From the NCBI GenBank assembly GCA_035578175.1, contig JAQMRL010000012.1, positions 17,277,715 to 17,341,714 on the forward strand: 64,000 bases of DNA, read 5' to 3'. The number at the start of each line of letters is the position of its first letter. Position 1 is the stretch's first letter. A model generated the notes under the pieces. It was given only the letters and a program-made list of their open reading frames with translations, did not search any database and was not told where the DNA came from. Position numbers and translations under genes: made by a program. The stretch comes from Catonia carolina. Lineage: Eukaryota; Arthropoda; Insecta; Hemiptera; Achilidae. Shown in pieces: positions 46,747 to 58,376 of the stretch.

Positions 46747-46914
46747 TTTTTTGTTTTACGTGTGATTGTTTTGCAATTTCTGCTTATGCAAATGGTGGAG
46801 AATGATGATATATGAAAATGAGTAATGAAAAAATGCCGGAGCTAACTGGGGAACGAACCCAGAACCCTGGCTTAGAAGCCAGTTGTGCTAACCACTACGC
46901 TAACAGGCCGGCCG
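46747..46914 (-). repeat. tRNA-derived SINE, second subfamily
   Basis: On the - strand, GGCCGGCCTGTTAGCGTAG and TTCGTTCCCCAG give a tRNA-like head with a degenerate B box, followed by a body and a T-rich stretch on the + strand. Related to 17838-18000. Confidence 0.6.
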
Positions 46915-46960
46915 TGCTATGTTTTATATAAGCCTAATGTTTTCATAATAATGTATTTTT

Positions 46961-47873
46961 ACTTTCTCTTGCCTATATGAATATATAGAAAGGAAAGTAT
47001 TGTTTTCAATTCGATTTTTCGAAATCGAGTTTTCACCGGATCTACACGTTTTCAGACCCCCTGAACCCAAAAAACATGTTTTTAGCGATTGGTCTGTGTG
47101 TGTGTGTGTGAACAGAATATCTCAAGAACGGAACATCGTACAAACTTGAAACTTAGAACTTAGGCTACATACCACTACCGGACCAGACACGAACATTTTC
47201 ATCAAAATCGGTCAACCGGAAATAGTAGTTTATTCAAGTAATTTTTCACTTTTTTTGCGATTTTCTCAAAAACTGGTCCTACGATTTTTTTAAAAATCAC
47301 CTCATTTACTAAACTTTTTTTCTCCACAAGATAGGGTAGGCGCCATGTTTGCTGAAATTCTGGGTGAGGCTGTTTTCACGTAAAAATATTTTCTTTTTAA
47401 GATTGCGGCTTTAATATGCATTTTAGCGCAAAACGTTATGTAATAAAAGTTGTAGAGAATATAAAATTCTACAACTTTTATTTCAAGCATTTTTTCGTAT
47501 AACGCTTAGTTTAGCGATAATTAGCAATTTTCTGTTTTTTTCTCACGAAAACAAGTGAAAAATCTATTTTTTTTAAAGATTTCGGCCTTAGAATGCATTT
47601 TACGACAAAAGTGTATATAATAAAATTTATAGGAAATTAAGAGATCTACAACTTTTACTTAAAGCATTTATTTTGTACAGAGCCTAGTTTAGCGTGAATG
47701 AGCGATTTTCCGTATTTTTAAGCCAAACTGAGGTCGATTTTAATTTTCCGTAGTTCACTAATGTTTTTTGAGGTTAGTTTTTTGTTTATTTTTAATGTTT
47801 TATTACTAATGTTAGGTTTATTGTTAATTATTTGCATTGGAAAGAGAAAGTTGTTTGAGTGTTTCACACCAGA
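46961..47873 (+). mobile_element. HINE-like repeat, full-length copy
   Basis: Complete from ACTTTCTCTTGCC to GGAAAGAGAAAGTTGTTTGA..TTTCACACCAGA, with a short GT tract. Confidence 0.85.
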
Positions 47874-48200
47874 TTTTTTGTAGTAGTTAAATTACCTGTG
47901 GTTTATATAAATCCAATGAAAAGATGTGGCAACGTGGTTATAAGCTTCTTAAAGACAAAAGCTTCTGGACAATTTTACATGCCGGTAACTAAAGCAGAAT
48001 TATAATAAAATGCTCAGCTTAGGTTCAAATCAAGGCAAAAGTCCGATGACTATCACAACTATGAGAAATGCCTATTCACGTAGATAGTGACAGTGATTTG
48101 GTAAGTGACTTATCACACCACTTTACGGATAGTGATAATGAGGGGTCTGAAGAAATGAAAATCGGCTGTGAAAACAAATTTGAGATTATAGAAAATTTTT
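47874..48200. other. Short unidentified stretch in intron 11
   Basis: Between two full HINE-like copies lies text with weak coding flavour (an acidic run DSDNEGSEE near 48130) that could be the start of a decayed piggyBac-like frame. I could not confirm this. Confidence 0.25.
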
Positions 48201-49165
48201 ACTTTCTCTTGCCTATATGAATATATAGGAAGGAAAGTATTGTTTTCATGTCGATTTTTGGAAATCGAGTTTTCACCGTATCTACACGTTTTCAGACCCC
48301 CTGAACCCAAAAAACATGTTTTTAGCGATTGGTCTGTGTGTGTGTGTGTGTGTGTGCGTGCGCGTGCGTGCGTGCGTGCGTGTGTGCAAAATATTTCAAG
48401 AACGGAACATTGTACGAACTTGAAACTTAAAACTTAGGTTACATACCACTACCGGACCTGACACGAACATTTTCATCAAAATCGATCAACCGGAAGTAGT
48501 AGTTTATTCGTGTAATTTTTCACTTTTTTGCGATTTTCTCAAAAACTGGTCCTACGATTTTTTTTAAAATCGCCTGGTTTACTAAATTTTTTATGCTTTA
48601 CAAGATAGGGTAGGCGCCATGTTTGCTGAAATTCTTGGTGAGGCTGTATTCACGTAAAAACGTTGTTTTTTAAGATTACGGCTTTAATATGCATTTTAGC
48701 GCAAAACTTTATATAATAAAAAATGTAGAGAATTTAAAATCTTACAACTTTTATTTCAAACATTTTTTTGTATACCGCTTAGTTTAGCGGTAATTAGCGA
48801 TTTTCTGTTTTTTTCTCACGAAAACTTGTGAAAAATTGATTTTTTTTCAGATTTTGGCCTTAGTATGCATTTTACGACAAAAGTGTATATAATCAATTTT
48901 ATAGAAAATTAAAAGATCTACAATTTTATTTATAGTATTTTTCTCTACAGAGCCTAGTTTAGTGTGAAAGCGTGATTTTCCGTATTTTTAAGCCTAACTG
49001 AGGTTGATTTTCATTTAGCGTCTTTCATTACATGATTAAAATAAGGTTATGTTTATTGAGGTTAGTTTTTTTGTTTATTTTTAATGTTTTATTACTAATG
49101 TTAGGTTATATTGTTTAAATTATTTGCATTGGCAAGAGAAAGTTGTGTGAGTGTTTCACACCAGA
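48201..49165 (+). mobile_element. HINE-like repeat, full-length copy
   Basis: Complete from ACTTTCTCTTGCC to GGCAAGAGAAAGTTGTGTGA..TTTCACACCAGA, with a GT/GC microsatellite at about 48334-48387. Confidence 0.85.
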
Positions 49166-49249
49166 TTTTTATAAATGTGTAAATAAATGAAATAATTTTT
49201 GGTTAATGTTATATAGAAGGTAATTCATAAATAGGCTGTTTATTTACGT

Positions 49250-50025
49250 TTAACAGGTTGACTCCCAAGTCAATTTTTACAATTTTGATTAAAAAACCTA
49301 TACCTATTTTATGGTTCCTTTGTTTTCTTTAATTAATTTTCTTTCAAGTCTAGCGTATTGTAAGTCTTAAATTGTTTGGCGTTGTTTTAGGTGAGAGACT
49401 GATCAGGTAATCAAGAGTAAAAAAATCAAATTTACTGTGAAAGACTGATTTATGTCTCACTGAAATTTTACTTGTACTTCTATAATAAAATATTATATTT
49501 ATTTTATAAATAATTTACTTTGGGCTATTTTTCAATAAAATTACATAAATATCGATGATGCGTGTCTCTATCAAGAGTTATTCGGCGAGTGGTAAACTTG
49601 AGTACCAGTTATCTACATAGAGGTACCGACCAGAGTCAACTTTTACAATGCAAAAATATTGTAATATAAAAACCATAAAAAATTAAAAGATAAAATGATT
49701 TTTCATTATATGATGTTATTGAAACATGTTTAATCAGGCAATAATAGTCAATATTATGTAATAGTAATAATCAACTATCAAGTTCACCAACTCATTTTTG
49801 ACTCGATCGGATCAAGTAAATCACGAACCATAACTAGGGAAATGTTTTTTGAACTCATTTATAACAGCTTAGTAGGCCCTATATGATTCAATGCAAACGA
49901 GCATCCAATCCGTCTCACGATTCTATTAAAACACTATTACATGAGAGATGAATCAGTCTATCAAAAGTAAATTTTACAGATCTGGTGAGAGACGTATAAG
50001 TGTCTCATGGGAGTCAACCTGTTAA
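49250..50025. mobile_element. piggyBac-type MITE with 14-bp perfect ends
   Basis: TTAA on both sides and, inward, identical CAGGTTGACTCCCA on each side. The 776-bp interior has no frame; subterminal motifs around GAGAGACTGATCAGG / CAGATCTGGTGAGAGACG hint at longer imperfect symmetry. Confidence 0.8.
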
Positions 50026-50202
50026 GCCAACTCATTTCTTATTTGACTATAATTTAGAAGAGTTGTTTAAACAATAAAATAATGAATCATTTTGTAATAT
50101 AACATTAGTAGTGCTTGTTATGACGTATGTTGTGAAATTTGACTTACTGTATTATTCCGAATACAAGCCGCAGTTTTTCCCTAAAAATTGGTTCCATAAT
50201 TT

Positions 50203-50212
50203 GAGAGAGAGA

Positions 50213-50257
<45 letters not shown>

Positions 50258-50439
50258 ATAGTGTGATCGATAGTGAAAGAGAGAGAGAGAGAGAGGGAGA
50301 GAAATAGCGTGGTAGTGTTATAGATAGAGAGATAGAGATAGTGTGATAGAGAGTGAGAGAGAGATAAAGATGGAGAGAGAGAGAGAGATTGATAGTGTGA
50401 TACAGAGAGAGAGAGAGAGACTGTGCAGAGAGAGAGATG

Positions 50440-50490
<51 letters not shown>

Positions 50491-50506
50491 GGCAGAGAGA
50501 GAGATG

Positions 50507-50547
<41 letters not shown>

Positions 50548-50990
50548 CAAGAGGGAGAGATAGTGTGATAGAGAGGGAGAGAGATGGAGATAGATAGTGC
50601 GATAGAGAGAGAGATAGTGTTAGAGATAGGGAGAGATGGAGAGTGATTGATAGTGTGATAGAGAGAGAAAGTGTGATAGTGAGAGAGAGATAGTGTTGTA
50701 GTAAGAGAGAGAGAGAGATGGGGAGAGAGAGAGGGAGTGATAGTGTGATCGATAGTGGGAGAGGGAGAGAGACGGAGATGGAGAGAGAGTGAGATAGATA
50801 GTGTGATAGAGAGAGAGATAGTGTGAGAGATAGATAGAGCGATGGAGAGACAGAGAGATAGTGTGATAAAGAGAGAGAGAGGAAGAGAGAGAGAGATATA
50901 GAGAGATATGGAGAGAGAGAGATAGTGTGATAGAGAGAGAGAATGAAAGAGGGGGAGGGAGTGAGAGAGAGAGTGGGAGGGCGGGAGGGA
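50203..50990 (+). repeat. Large (GA)n microsatellite with interspersed GATAGTGTGATA units
   Basis: Nearly 800 bp of GA dinucleotides are broken by GATAGTGTGATAGAGAGAGA variants. The long Ser/Leu-rich - strand frames (up to 272 codons) are artefacts of this composition. Confidence 0.95.
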
Positions 50991-51174
50991 GAAACACACA
51001 CTCTATGTAGTGCGTGTACAGTCATTTTGATCAGTTTGGTGTTACAGTATAAAGTTTGGTAGCAGTTTTTGTATATTTCATTTTGTTTTTTATTCGATCA
51101 TTTGTTTTTTGTTGTATTTTATACATCGCCATGAGTGATGTTATATATGTTAAGGGTACTTTGTCTATACAAGT

Positions 51175-51250
51175 ACCCAAAAAGTAGCGCAGGACTTGCG
51201 ATACCAATTTCGAATTATTGGTATCGCAAGTCCTGCGCTACTTTTTGGGT
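51175..51250. repeat. Perfect 34-bp palindrome with 8-nt loop
   Basis: The arms ACCCAAAAAGTAGCGCAGGA.. (51175-51208) and their exact inverse (51217-51250) flank TTCGAATT. No mismatches are present in 34 bp. Confidence 0.95.
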
Positions 51251-51827
51251 AAAAACGCGGAAAAGACATCCACCAAAGAAGCCGGAAGAAAACGCCTATA
51301 ATGTCGATGAATCCTTGTGTTCGGCATTAAATAAAAAATAAACAAAAATTTCTAAATGCTAATTAAGTAGTAGGGCCTAAGTGTATTTGTTTGTACGGTA
51401 TTTTCTTCTTAAAAAAATGAAATACTTTCAAAAATATACAAGTACTGTACTTTAAATTTATTTCCTAGTTTTGATCATAATTTTTCCGATGCGGCTTAAA
51501 TTCGGGTGCGGCTTGTTTTCGGAATAATACGGTACTTCGCAGAATAATATAGAAATCATTATACTTGTAGTATGATATGTTAATTTATTAGGAGGTTTAC
51601 ACAGTATTTTCTTAATGCTTAAAAATGTAGTGAGAATTTTGGAATTTTTAGTCTGATCAAAACACTTTACATGAATGTTTTCTTTAACGACAGAGAGAAT
51701 ACCAAAAGATTAGGGGGGGAGCTACTTCTCCTCAACCCAACTGATCTTCCCCCTTAGCCAAACACCCATTCTCATCTGGGCTTCAAATGAAATTTTTTCT
51801 GGTCTACCTAAATACTATCTTTTTCAG

Positions 51828-51963
51828 ACGTGTCCTCCTATATGTGCTGAATTGAAGGACTGCGTTGCATGCAAAGCTTACAAGAAAGGCCCATATACCG
51901 AAAAAGAATGTAAAAATCAGTGTACAAAGATACACGAAGTATTTTTGGTGAACGAAACTGAAT
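51828..51963 (+). CDS. Integrin beta exon 12: ankle/beta-tail start
   Basis: The acceptor TCTTTTTCAG precedes and GTAAGT follows. The 136 nt encode residues 650-694 plus one base: TCPPICAELKDCVACKAY, KECKNQC, and VFLVNETE. It joins exon 11 to give CEKCLTCPPIC. The CxELKDCVxC text is typical of insect beta-PS. Exit phase 1 fits exon 13. Confidence 0.93.
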
Positions 51964-52165
51964 GTAAGTGACTTTCTTTCTATTTTAGCTGTCTAGTGCT
52001 TTGTTAATATTGGATGTGTTACCATAAAAACCGTTGCAACGGCAACAAGCTATTGTCAACGACATTCATTTTTTGGTCTAGTATTTTCAATGTCTAAAAC
52101 CATAGTAACCATAATTTTAATTGCTAATTTTAATTGCTATTTTGACTATTTTGGATACAAATTTT

Positions 52166-53577
52166 GATACCCTTACATTAAGTGGATGCCATTCCAATTT
52201 TTGCTGATTTTTTTGTTCATTTCTACGCTACAGAAGTGAATGAAAAAATTAGATTGTATTGTTTGGTTATTCTACAAATGAAACCATTAGTAATGTATTT
52301 GTCAAAATTGAAAACCAGCGAATTATCGAATATAATAAAGGCGTTCGCATAATGGAATTAATGCCTTTATTCCATTATGTGAACGCCACCAATGTTACGT
52401 AATAATGATGTGTTGATTGAGTTATAGTTAAATCAATAAAGCCAATAATAGTTTTAAAATGCATAGCTACTAAAAGATTATTTGAATAACAAATATTTTA
52501 AGTTGACTCTAATTTTATTTGTGTTGTGTAATGAATTATTTATCTGACCCTGCATTGATTTTATTTTCTTGCCTACGTATTTTGTTTGTGTGTTGCTCTA
52601 CCATAAATTTTAGTTCTTGGGGTATGGTTTCTCCTGGTTGTTCCCATGCCTTGTTTTTCTGACCATGGTGGTGTAGATTTTGTTTGCACCTTGTGCTCCA
52701 GCCCTTGAATATATCAGTTTTAAAGTATTTCATTTCAGCTGGCTGGTGTGATATGTATTTACTGGTACAGCTAATTTAGTTTTTTTTTAATTTTATGTGG
52801 AGACATTTGTCTCCCCTGCATAAATTTGTTATCTGGCACCGTGTCCTATTTTTCTACTGCATAAATTTCCCTTACATAAATTGAAATGCTTATTCTTAAT
52901 TTTCTGTGTTATTTTAACAATGTAGAATGGGTTATTGTAAGCCAATAACCTAACTTAAATTAAGCTGCAAGGTTAAGGTAAATGTTATGACTAACATCCC
53001 AGCCCTGTCTGTCAGATAAAAATTCATTTTGTGACCTTTCTCACAGACTTGATGTTGTGGAAATATTTCACTGCATCTTTTTAGCATGCGGGAAGATTTC
53101 AAATTGTCATTAGCCGTTACATCTTGCTATCCGCTCGTGAAAAAAAACAAGTTAATGGACAGTAAGAATAATCAATACGCGACAGACAATTCTGCTTGAA
53201 CTCCAGTACTGCTATCATACATAAAGTAGAAGACTGGTTACTTTAATACCATTTAAAATTTTATTTACCACATTATTTATACAATTAGATAACAATGAAA
53301 TACACACTGGGAGAGATAAGACGATGGGCAAGTTGTACTCTGATAAGGTGGTGCCCAGATATTGGAGAAACGACAAGGGTTCATTTGGCAGTTATGTGGA
53401 CGCATGGTTTTACCATAATAAATCTACAAAATTCAAAATTTATTAATATATAAATGTTGTTTTCTGTTAATAAATAACAGGTTTCCATATTCCATTCACT
53501 TTCCCATTAATAACCCGGCAATCAAACTGAAAGAAATCTGAAATAGGAGTGGTGTCCACGTAATGAAAGCAAAATTC
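52166..53577 (-). mobile_element. Unrecognised DNA transposon family, copy E1
   Basis: The ends GATACCCTTACATTAAGTGG..GCCATTCC (left) and GGAGTGGTGTCCACGTAATG (right) are inverted versions of the family terminus GGTACTCTTC..GTGGACGCCACTCC. Near the left end is a hairpin around TTCCATTATGTGAACGCC (52343-52388). The whole copy aligns, inverted and diverged, with copy E2, including TCTCACAGACTTGATGTTGT and ATAAAGTAGAAG. No transposase recognised. Confidence 0.6.
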
Positions 53578-54049
53578 ATTAAATTTGTATTGGATATAAT
53601 ATTTCAGTTGTTTTTTTTTGTAAAATGGTTTTTTTTATCAACCTAGTGTTCACCTTTTCTGAGTAATAAAAGCTAATGCAAACCTTTACTGGCCAGGCAG
53701 TGGGTTTTTGGTTGGCCTCCTTGGGGCGAGGATGACTCAATTGAGTTCAACACTACTTTCCCCATCGTGAGGGAGTGAACACGAGTTTTTCTTGCCGCCT
53801 CGGATAAAGAAAACCCTTTACAAATGCAAGAATCAGGTTGCGGAAGCCATTAGAGAATGGAAAATTAAAGAAAATTAAAATTACTTATTATGGATTCTGT
53901 AACCATGTAGGAATCTATAAACAAAAAATCATTTGATTATAAAATGATCAAGCAACCAATTATTTATGTCTGGAACACTGGAATTTGACAGACCCACAAA
54001 GACAGTTGTTTTTTTATGTTTATTTAACCCATCGGTTGATCTAGTTGTA

Positions 54050-54270
54050 ATAAAGTCATCGTTACAAGTCAGCTGTTTAACAGCTTACTTACTGTGACAA
54101 AATTCCATGGTTCAAATCCTAGTAGAGGTACTTTTATACAGGTTTTATTAGACAGTGGTTACTGGTGTATTTTGATAGTTGGGTTTTAATTAACCATACT
54201 CTTTCAGGAGTGGTCGACCTGAGTGTACATGTAGTTACATAATCCTCATCTCAGAAAAAATTAGGGCTAC
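54050..54270 (+). repeat. tRNA-like SINE or LINE-associated fragment
   Basis: A perfect B-box motif GGTTCAAATCC lies at about 54112, with text AACCATACTCTTTCAGGAGT downstream that recurs at 9.5 kb and 40.3 kb. No A box is evident, so its nature is uncertain. Confidence 0.35.
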
Positions 54271-54690
54271 AGATTTCCTTCAATAAAACTAAATAAGATA
54301 ACAAATATCAACACAGTCCTGTGTCATTTGAAGACATGAAATGGAAAAGTTGTGAAAATTGACAGCTTCAAGTATGTCGGGGAGATAATACAACCAAAGA
54401 CCAGAAAACTGGAATGAACTGAGAAAATTTATAAACCGAACCAAATTGAGCAACTAATTACAGACTTTAAAGGCTTCCAGGAATAGCAGTAACAGAACAC
54501 CTGTTGAACAGAAGAAAGAAGAAAAGACTACAATGAACGAATGGTAAAAATGTGGGCTGCCAAAAGGGCTTCCAGAAACGCCTAAAATTACCTCACGTGG
54601 TCAAAAATTTGCCATATACGAAAAAAATTCTTATCTAATTGGGTCATGGAGTTGCTTATTGTTCATAAATTGAACAAATCCCAACATTAA
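54271..54690 (+). pseudogene. LINE C-terminal fragment
   Basis: The frames read ISFNKTK, KIDSFKYVGEIIQP, INRTKLSN-like and EERRKDYNERMVKMWAAKRA, as in the 24.4-kb fragment. It is followed by TTGGGTCATGGAGTTGCTTA, shared with 9.45 and 9.86 kb, probably the 3' untranslated end of the same family. Confidence 0.6.
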
Positions 54691-55315
54691 AACATTAGAG
54701 ATTAAAGAAATGTTTGTTTATCTAAGATTGCATTAATAATAAGTCATTAGCAACCAGTTCACATAACAATATTACTTTACAAAATATTGATAACAAAAAA
54801 AATGAGGGTACTCTTCCGTTGCGTGGACACTACTCCTATTTCAGATGTCTTTCTGTTTAATTGCCGGGTTATTATTGTGAAAGTGAAATACAGATACCTG
54901 TTATAATAAACGGAAAACAACATTTATAAATTTTGAATTATGTTGATTTATTATGGTAAAACCGTCCGACCACATAACCGCCATGTGACCCTTGTCATTT
55001 CTCCAATATCTGGGCACCACATTATCAGAGCAGAACTTGCCCATTGTCTCATCTCTCCCAGTGTGCATTTCATTGTTATTTATTTGCATTTATAATTTGG
55101 TAAGTGAGATTAAAAACGTTATTAAAGTAAACAGTTCACTACTTTATGTATGATGACTGTATTGTCTGTAGTGTATTGATTATTTTCTTTGCATTAACTT
55201 GGTTTTTTGGCGAGTCAGTAGCGAGATGGAACAGCGAATGACAGTTTGGAATGTTCACTCGTGTGAAGAAGATGCGCAAAAATGTTTACAGAACGAGGCA
55301 TACTTACTTACTTAC

Positions 55316-56608
55316 TTACTGCAGTGGCCACTCGTACCCCAGTCGGTACTTGGCCTCATTAACACAGCCCCTCCAACGAACCCGGTCAGCAGCGTCATCC
55401 TCCTTCAGCCCCATCTTTCCCATGTCCTTCCGGGCCTGGTCCCACCATCTTGTCTTAGGCCTTCCAGCTGGTCTTCTTCCCTCAGGATTGTTCCTCAATA
55501 CACTGCCCGTCAATGTGTTCCCCTCCTTCCTCACAACGTGTCCCGCCCACCGTAACCTTCTGCTTTTAATCTCACCCAATATGTCCGGTTCTTTGAATAG
55601 CTGACGTATTTCACAGTTGTGCTTCATCCTCCAAACTCCGTTCTCCAGTGTTGGGCCAAAGATTTTTCTAAGTACCTTGTTTTCAAAAACAAGGATCTTT
55701 TTTTCTTCTTTTTTGTTCAGTATCCACGTTTCTGAAGCATAAAGCATTACTGGTCTAATGATGGTTTTGTATAGTCTTACTTTTGATGTATGTGAGAGGA
55801 GTCTTGAGCTAAGCAGCTTATTGCATGCATGAAAGCTTTTATTTACCGATCTTATTCTGTTAGTCACTTCCAGTTCCTCTGAGTTGTTGTGCGTGAGCGT
55901 TACCCCTAGGTATGTGAAAGTTTCTGCCTTTTCAAAATTATAGTTTCTTACTTTTAAAATCTGATTATGGTGTCTGTTTATATTTTGATCTCTACTTATC
56001 TGCATAAACTTGGTCTTTTTTTCATTTATTTGTAGTCCTACATATTCAGTTTCTTCAATCAAAATATTCGTCAGGTATACCAAGTCTTCTTCTTTCTTAG
56101 CCATTACAACAATGTCATCTGCAAAAGCCAGGATATTTATATTCACCCCAATCTTAATTCCTTCGTTTTTGCTTCTTACTCTTTGCAGCGCTTCTTCAAT
56201 GGCTATGTTAAATAACGTTGGTGACACCCCATCTCCTTGCCGTACTCCAGTATTAACCTCAAAACTCCTTGTGGTTTTCCCATTCACTTTTACCTTGCAT
56301 CTTGAATCTAGAGTACTAAGCTTAGCTAGCCGTATCAATTTACTTGGTATCCCAAAACTCTCCATCCTTTCCCAAATCTTGTCTCTGATCAGGCTATCAT
56401 ACGCTTTTGAGAAATCTATAAACAGACAGCAGAAAACCTGGTTAAACTCCCAGTATTTTGCTATCGATTCCTTTAAGATGTAGACTTGATCAGTCGTGGA
56501 TCGACCTCTCACAAACCCGGCTTGATTTTCTTGTATAATTGTGCTTGTATACTCTTCCAATTTTTTCAGAATTATTCTGGATAATACTTTGTAGGTAACA
56601 TTCAGCAT
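55316..56608 (-). CDS. RTE-like element: reverse transcriptase part
   Basis: 430 codons, with the upstream part shifted out of frame. RT blocks in order: QENQAGFVRGRSTTDQVYIL, FCCLFIDFSKAYDSL (first catalytic Asp), GVRQGDGVSPTLFNIAIEEA, NILAFADDIVVMAKK (catalytic ADD), GLQINEKKTKFM, FTYLGVTLTHNN. Then a thumb and C-terminal region with LYASETWILNKKEEKK, RRLRWAGHVVRKEG and GRRPAGRPKTRWWDQ, common in insect RTE-like ORFs. The start at 56608 is only an internal Met after the frameshift. Clade is inferred from memory. Confidence 0.88.
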   Translation of the reverse strand: MLNVTYKVLSRIILKKLEEYTSTIIQENQAGFVRGRSTTDQVYILKESIAKYWEFNQVFCCLFIDFSKAYDSLIRDKIWERMESFGIPSKLIRLAKLSTLDSRCKVKVNGKTTRSFEVNTGVRQGDGVSPTLFNIAIEEALQRVRSKNEGIKIGVNINILAFADDIVVMAKKEEDLVYLTNILIEETEYVGLQINEKKTKFMQISRDQNINRHHNQILKVRNYNFEKAETFTYLGVTLTHNNSEELEVTNRIRSVNKSFHACNKLLSSRLLSHTSKVRLYKTIIRPVMLYASETWILNKKEEKKILVFENKVLRKIFGPTLENGVWRMKHNCEIRQLFKEPDILGEIKSRRLRWAGHVVRKEGNTLTGSVLRNNPEGRRPAGRPKTRWWDQARKDMGKMGLKEDDAADRVRWRGCVNEAKYRLGYEWPLQ

Positions 56609-58376
56609 GGATGGAGGCTCTGTAATTGTTGCAATCCAACTTATCGCCCTTCTTGTGAATTGGTACGATTATTGCCTCTTGCCATTCTTTGGGTATCCTT
56701 TCCAACTCCCAAATCTTCAAGACCAGATTATGTACTTGTTCAATTACACACTCTCCTCCATGCTTTAGTATTTCAGCTGTTATACCATCCTCTCCTGGCG
56801 CTTTGTTGTTTTTGAGACCCTTAATGGCATCTTTTATTTCATTTATTGAAGGGTTGGGTATAAGAGGCTGTACATTCAAGAATTGTATGTTTTCCTCTTC
56901 ATCGTCTCTCGTTTCGCCATTTAATAGTTCAGAAAAATATTCTCGCCAGCGTGCTAGGCATTCTTCCTCCTCAATAATGATTCCTCCTTCTCTGTTCTTT
57001 ACACCAAAAGCATTAGGACTAAAACCCTTCCTAAAAAACCTTACTGAGCGGTAGAATTCTCTTGCATTGTTTGCTGTTCTGTCCTGTTCGGCCTTAAGTA
57101 TTAGGCCTTTCATCCAGTCACGTTTTTTCTTACGTATAATTCTTGATGTCTCTCTTACCCGCATCTTATATCCAATTCTATTTTCCTCGGTATTGCTATT
57201 TGACCACTCCTCCTTTGATTTCTTTCTCCTTTCAATGCTATCCCTGCACTCCTCATCAAACCATGGGTTCCTCCTCCCGTTCTTTCTTCTGCCACATGTT
57301 TCCAGTGCACACTGTTGTACAGTTCTCTTTAGGGCATCCCATTGTCCTTCAATACTTCCAGTTTCTGTGTCCATCTGCAGTCTCTCACTTTCCTCCTTCC
57401 GTGCCTCAAAACGGTTGGATAGTTTTAGTCTAAACTCTTGGGCAGTTGGTGGATTTTTAAGCCTTTCTGCATCTATTACCAACGATTTTTCTTGTTTGGT
57501 TGCTTGTCCAACACAAATTTTTTGTTTCACTTCTACTAGGACCAAATAATGGTCGGATCCGCACTCTGCGTTTCGTATGCTGCGAACATTAGTTACATGC
57601 GATTTGTGTCTGTTGTCAATTAGAACATAATTAATTTGATTTCTAGTTTCTCCATTCGGGGATGTCCATGTCATCTTATAAATATTTTTTCTCGGGAAAA
57701 AAGTGCTCATAACATTAAAATTAGCTGCTTCTGCTAGGCTCAAAAGTCTAGTACCATTGTCATTGCTTTCTTCATGCAAACTTTCCCCACCAGCAACTGG
57801 TTTCCACATATCTTCTCTTCCAACTTTGGCGTTCGCATCACCCAACAATATCTTCACATCATACTTTGGCAGCCTCTTGGTAACTTCCTCCAGTCTTTCA
57901 TAGAATAAATCCTTTTCTCCATCCTCTGCGTCCTCCGTTGGAGCATAGAAGCTTACAATAGATATTTTCTTGAATCTACCCTTAATTCTAACTGTACACA
58001 ACCTCTCGTCTTTGGCCTCAAAATGCATCACAGCGTTCTGTATTCTCCTACTTACTGCAAACCCCACTCCTCTCTGGTAACGTCCCCCGTCATTTCCACT
58101 GTAGTAGACTACATATTGTCTTGTGTTTAATTTTCCTGCTAGGGGCCATCTTGTTTCTTGCAGTGCAACAATGTCCATTCTGTACCTATTCAGCTCCTCT
58201 GCCAGTATGTCTATAGCGTTTGGTGACGCTAGCGTCCTAACGTTCCATGTTCCAAGTCTCAAATTTTTCCGGGGTTTTCTCCGTGTGTCCTGTCCGATTT
58301 CCGAGACATTTTGTTGATGTTTCTGAACGGGTGCGTTTTTCCAAGGTGGGTTGTTGGCCCGACGCTCAACCCCCAA
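56490..58376 (-). CDS. RTE-like element: APE-type endonuclease and RT N-terminal part
   Basis: 628 codons. The endonuclease domain (residues about 40-270) shows LGTWNVRTL, DIVALQETRW, VSFYAPTED, LLGDANAKVG, TWTSPNGETRNQINYVLI and GSDHYLV, the expected order of catalytic motifs. The usual QIDY is QINY here, which may impair cleavage. A basic linker and RT block NNKAPGEDGITAEILKHGGE, WQEAIIVPIHKKGDKLDCNN follow. The frame goes off near 56610-56625, where one extra base separates it from the RT frame; the last ~40 codons are out-of-frame text. Confidence 0.88.
   Translation of the reverse strand: MGVERRANNPPWKNAPVQKHQQNVSEIGQDTRRKPRKNLRLGTWNVRTLASPNAIDILAEELNRYRMDIVALQETRWPLAGKLNTRQYVVYYSGNDGGRYQRGVGFAVSRRIQNAVMHFEAKDERLCTVRIKGRFKKISIVSFYAPTEDAEDGEKDLFYERLEEVTKRLPKYDVKILLGDANAKVGREDMWKPVAGGESLHEESNDNGTRLLSLAEAANFNVMSTFFPRKNIYKMTWTSPNGETRNQINYVLIDNRHKSHVTNVRSIRNAECGSDHYLVLVEVKQKICVGQATKQEKSLVIDAERLKNPPTAQEFRLKLSNRFEARKEESERLQMDTETGSIEGQWDALKRTVQQCALETCGRRKNGRRNPWFDEECRDSIERRKKSKEEWSNSNTEENRIGYKMRVRETSRIIRKKKRDWMKGLILKAEQDRTANNAREFYRSVRFFRKGFSPNAFGVKNREGGIIIEEEECLARWREYFSELLNGETRDDEEENIQFLNVQPLIPNPSINEIKDAIKGLKNNKAPGEDGITAEILKHGGECVIEQVHNLVLKIWELERIPKEWQEAIIVPIHKKGDKLDCNNYRASIHAECYLQSIIQNNSEKIGRVYKHNYTRKSSRVCERSIHD

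Larger units (their letters stand above)
50147..51532. mobile_element. pogo/Tigger-like non-autonomous element
   Basis: TA flanks CTGTATTATTCCGAATACAA on the left and the inverse of CCGTATTATTCCGAAAACAA on the right, followed on both by GCCGCA. These resemble pogo/Tigger-type ends. The interior holds a GA microsatellite (50203-50990), a perfect palindrome (51175-51250) and a short coding-like tail ending AYNVDESLCSALNKK, which may be the end of a transposase. Confidence 0.65.

Noticed and set aside
50152..51025. Long Ser/Leu-rich open frames on the - strand
   Set aside because: They are translations of a GA microsatellite in three frames; no start context, domain or splice support.
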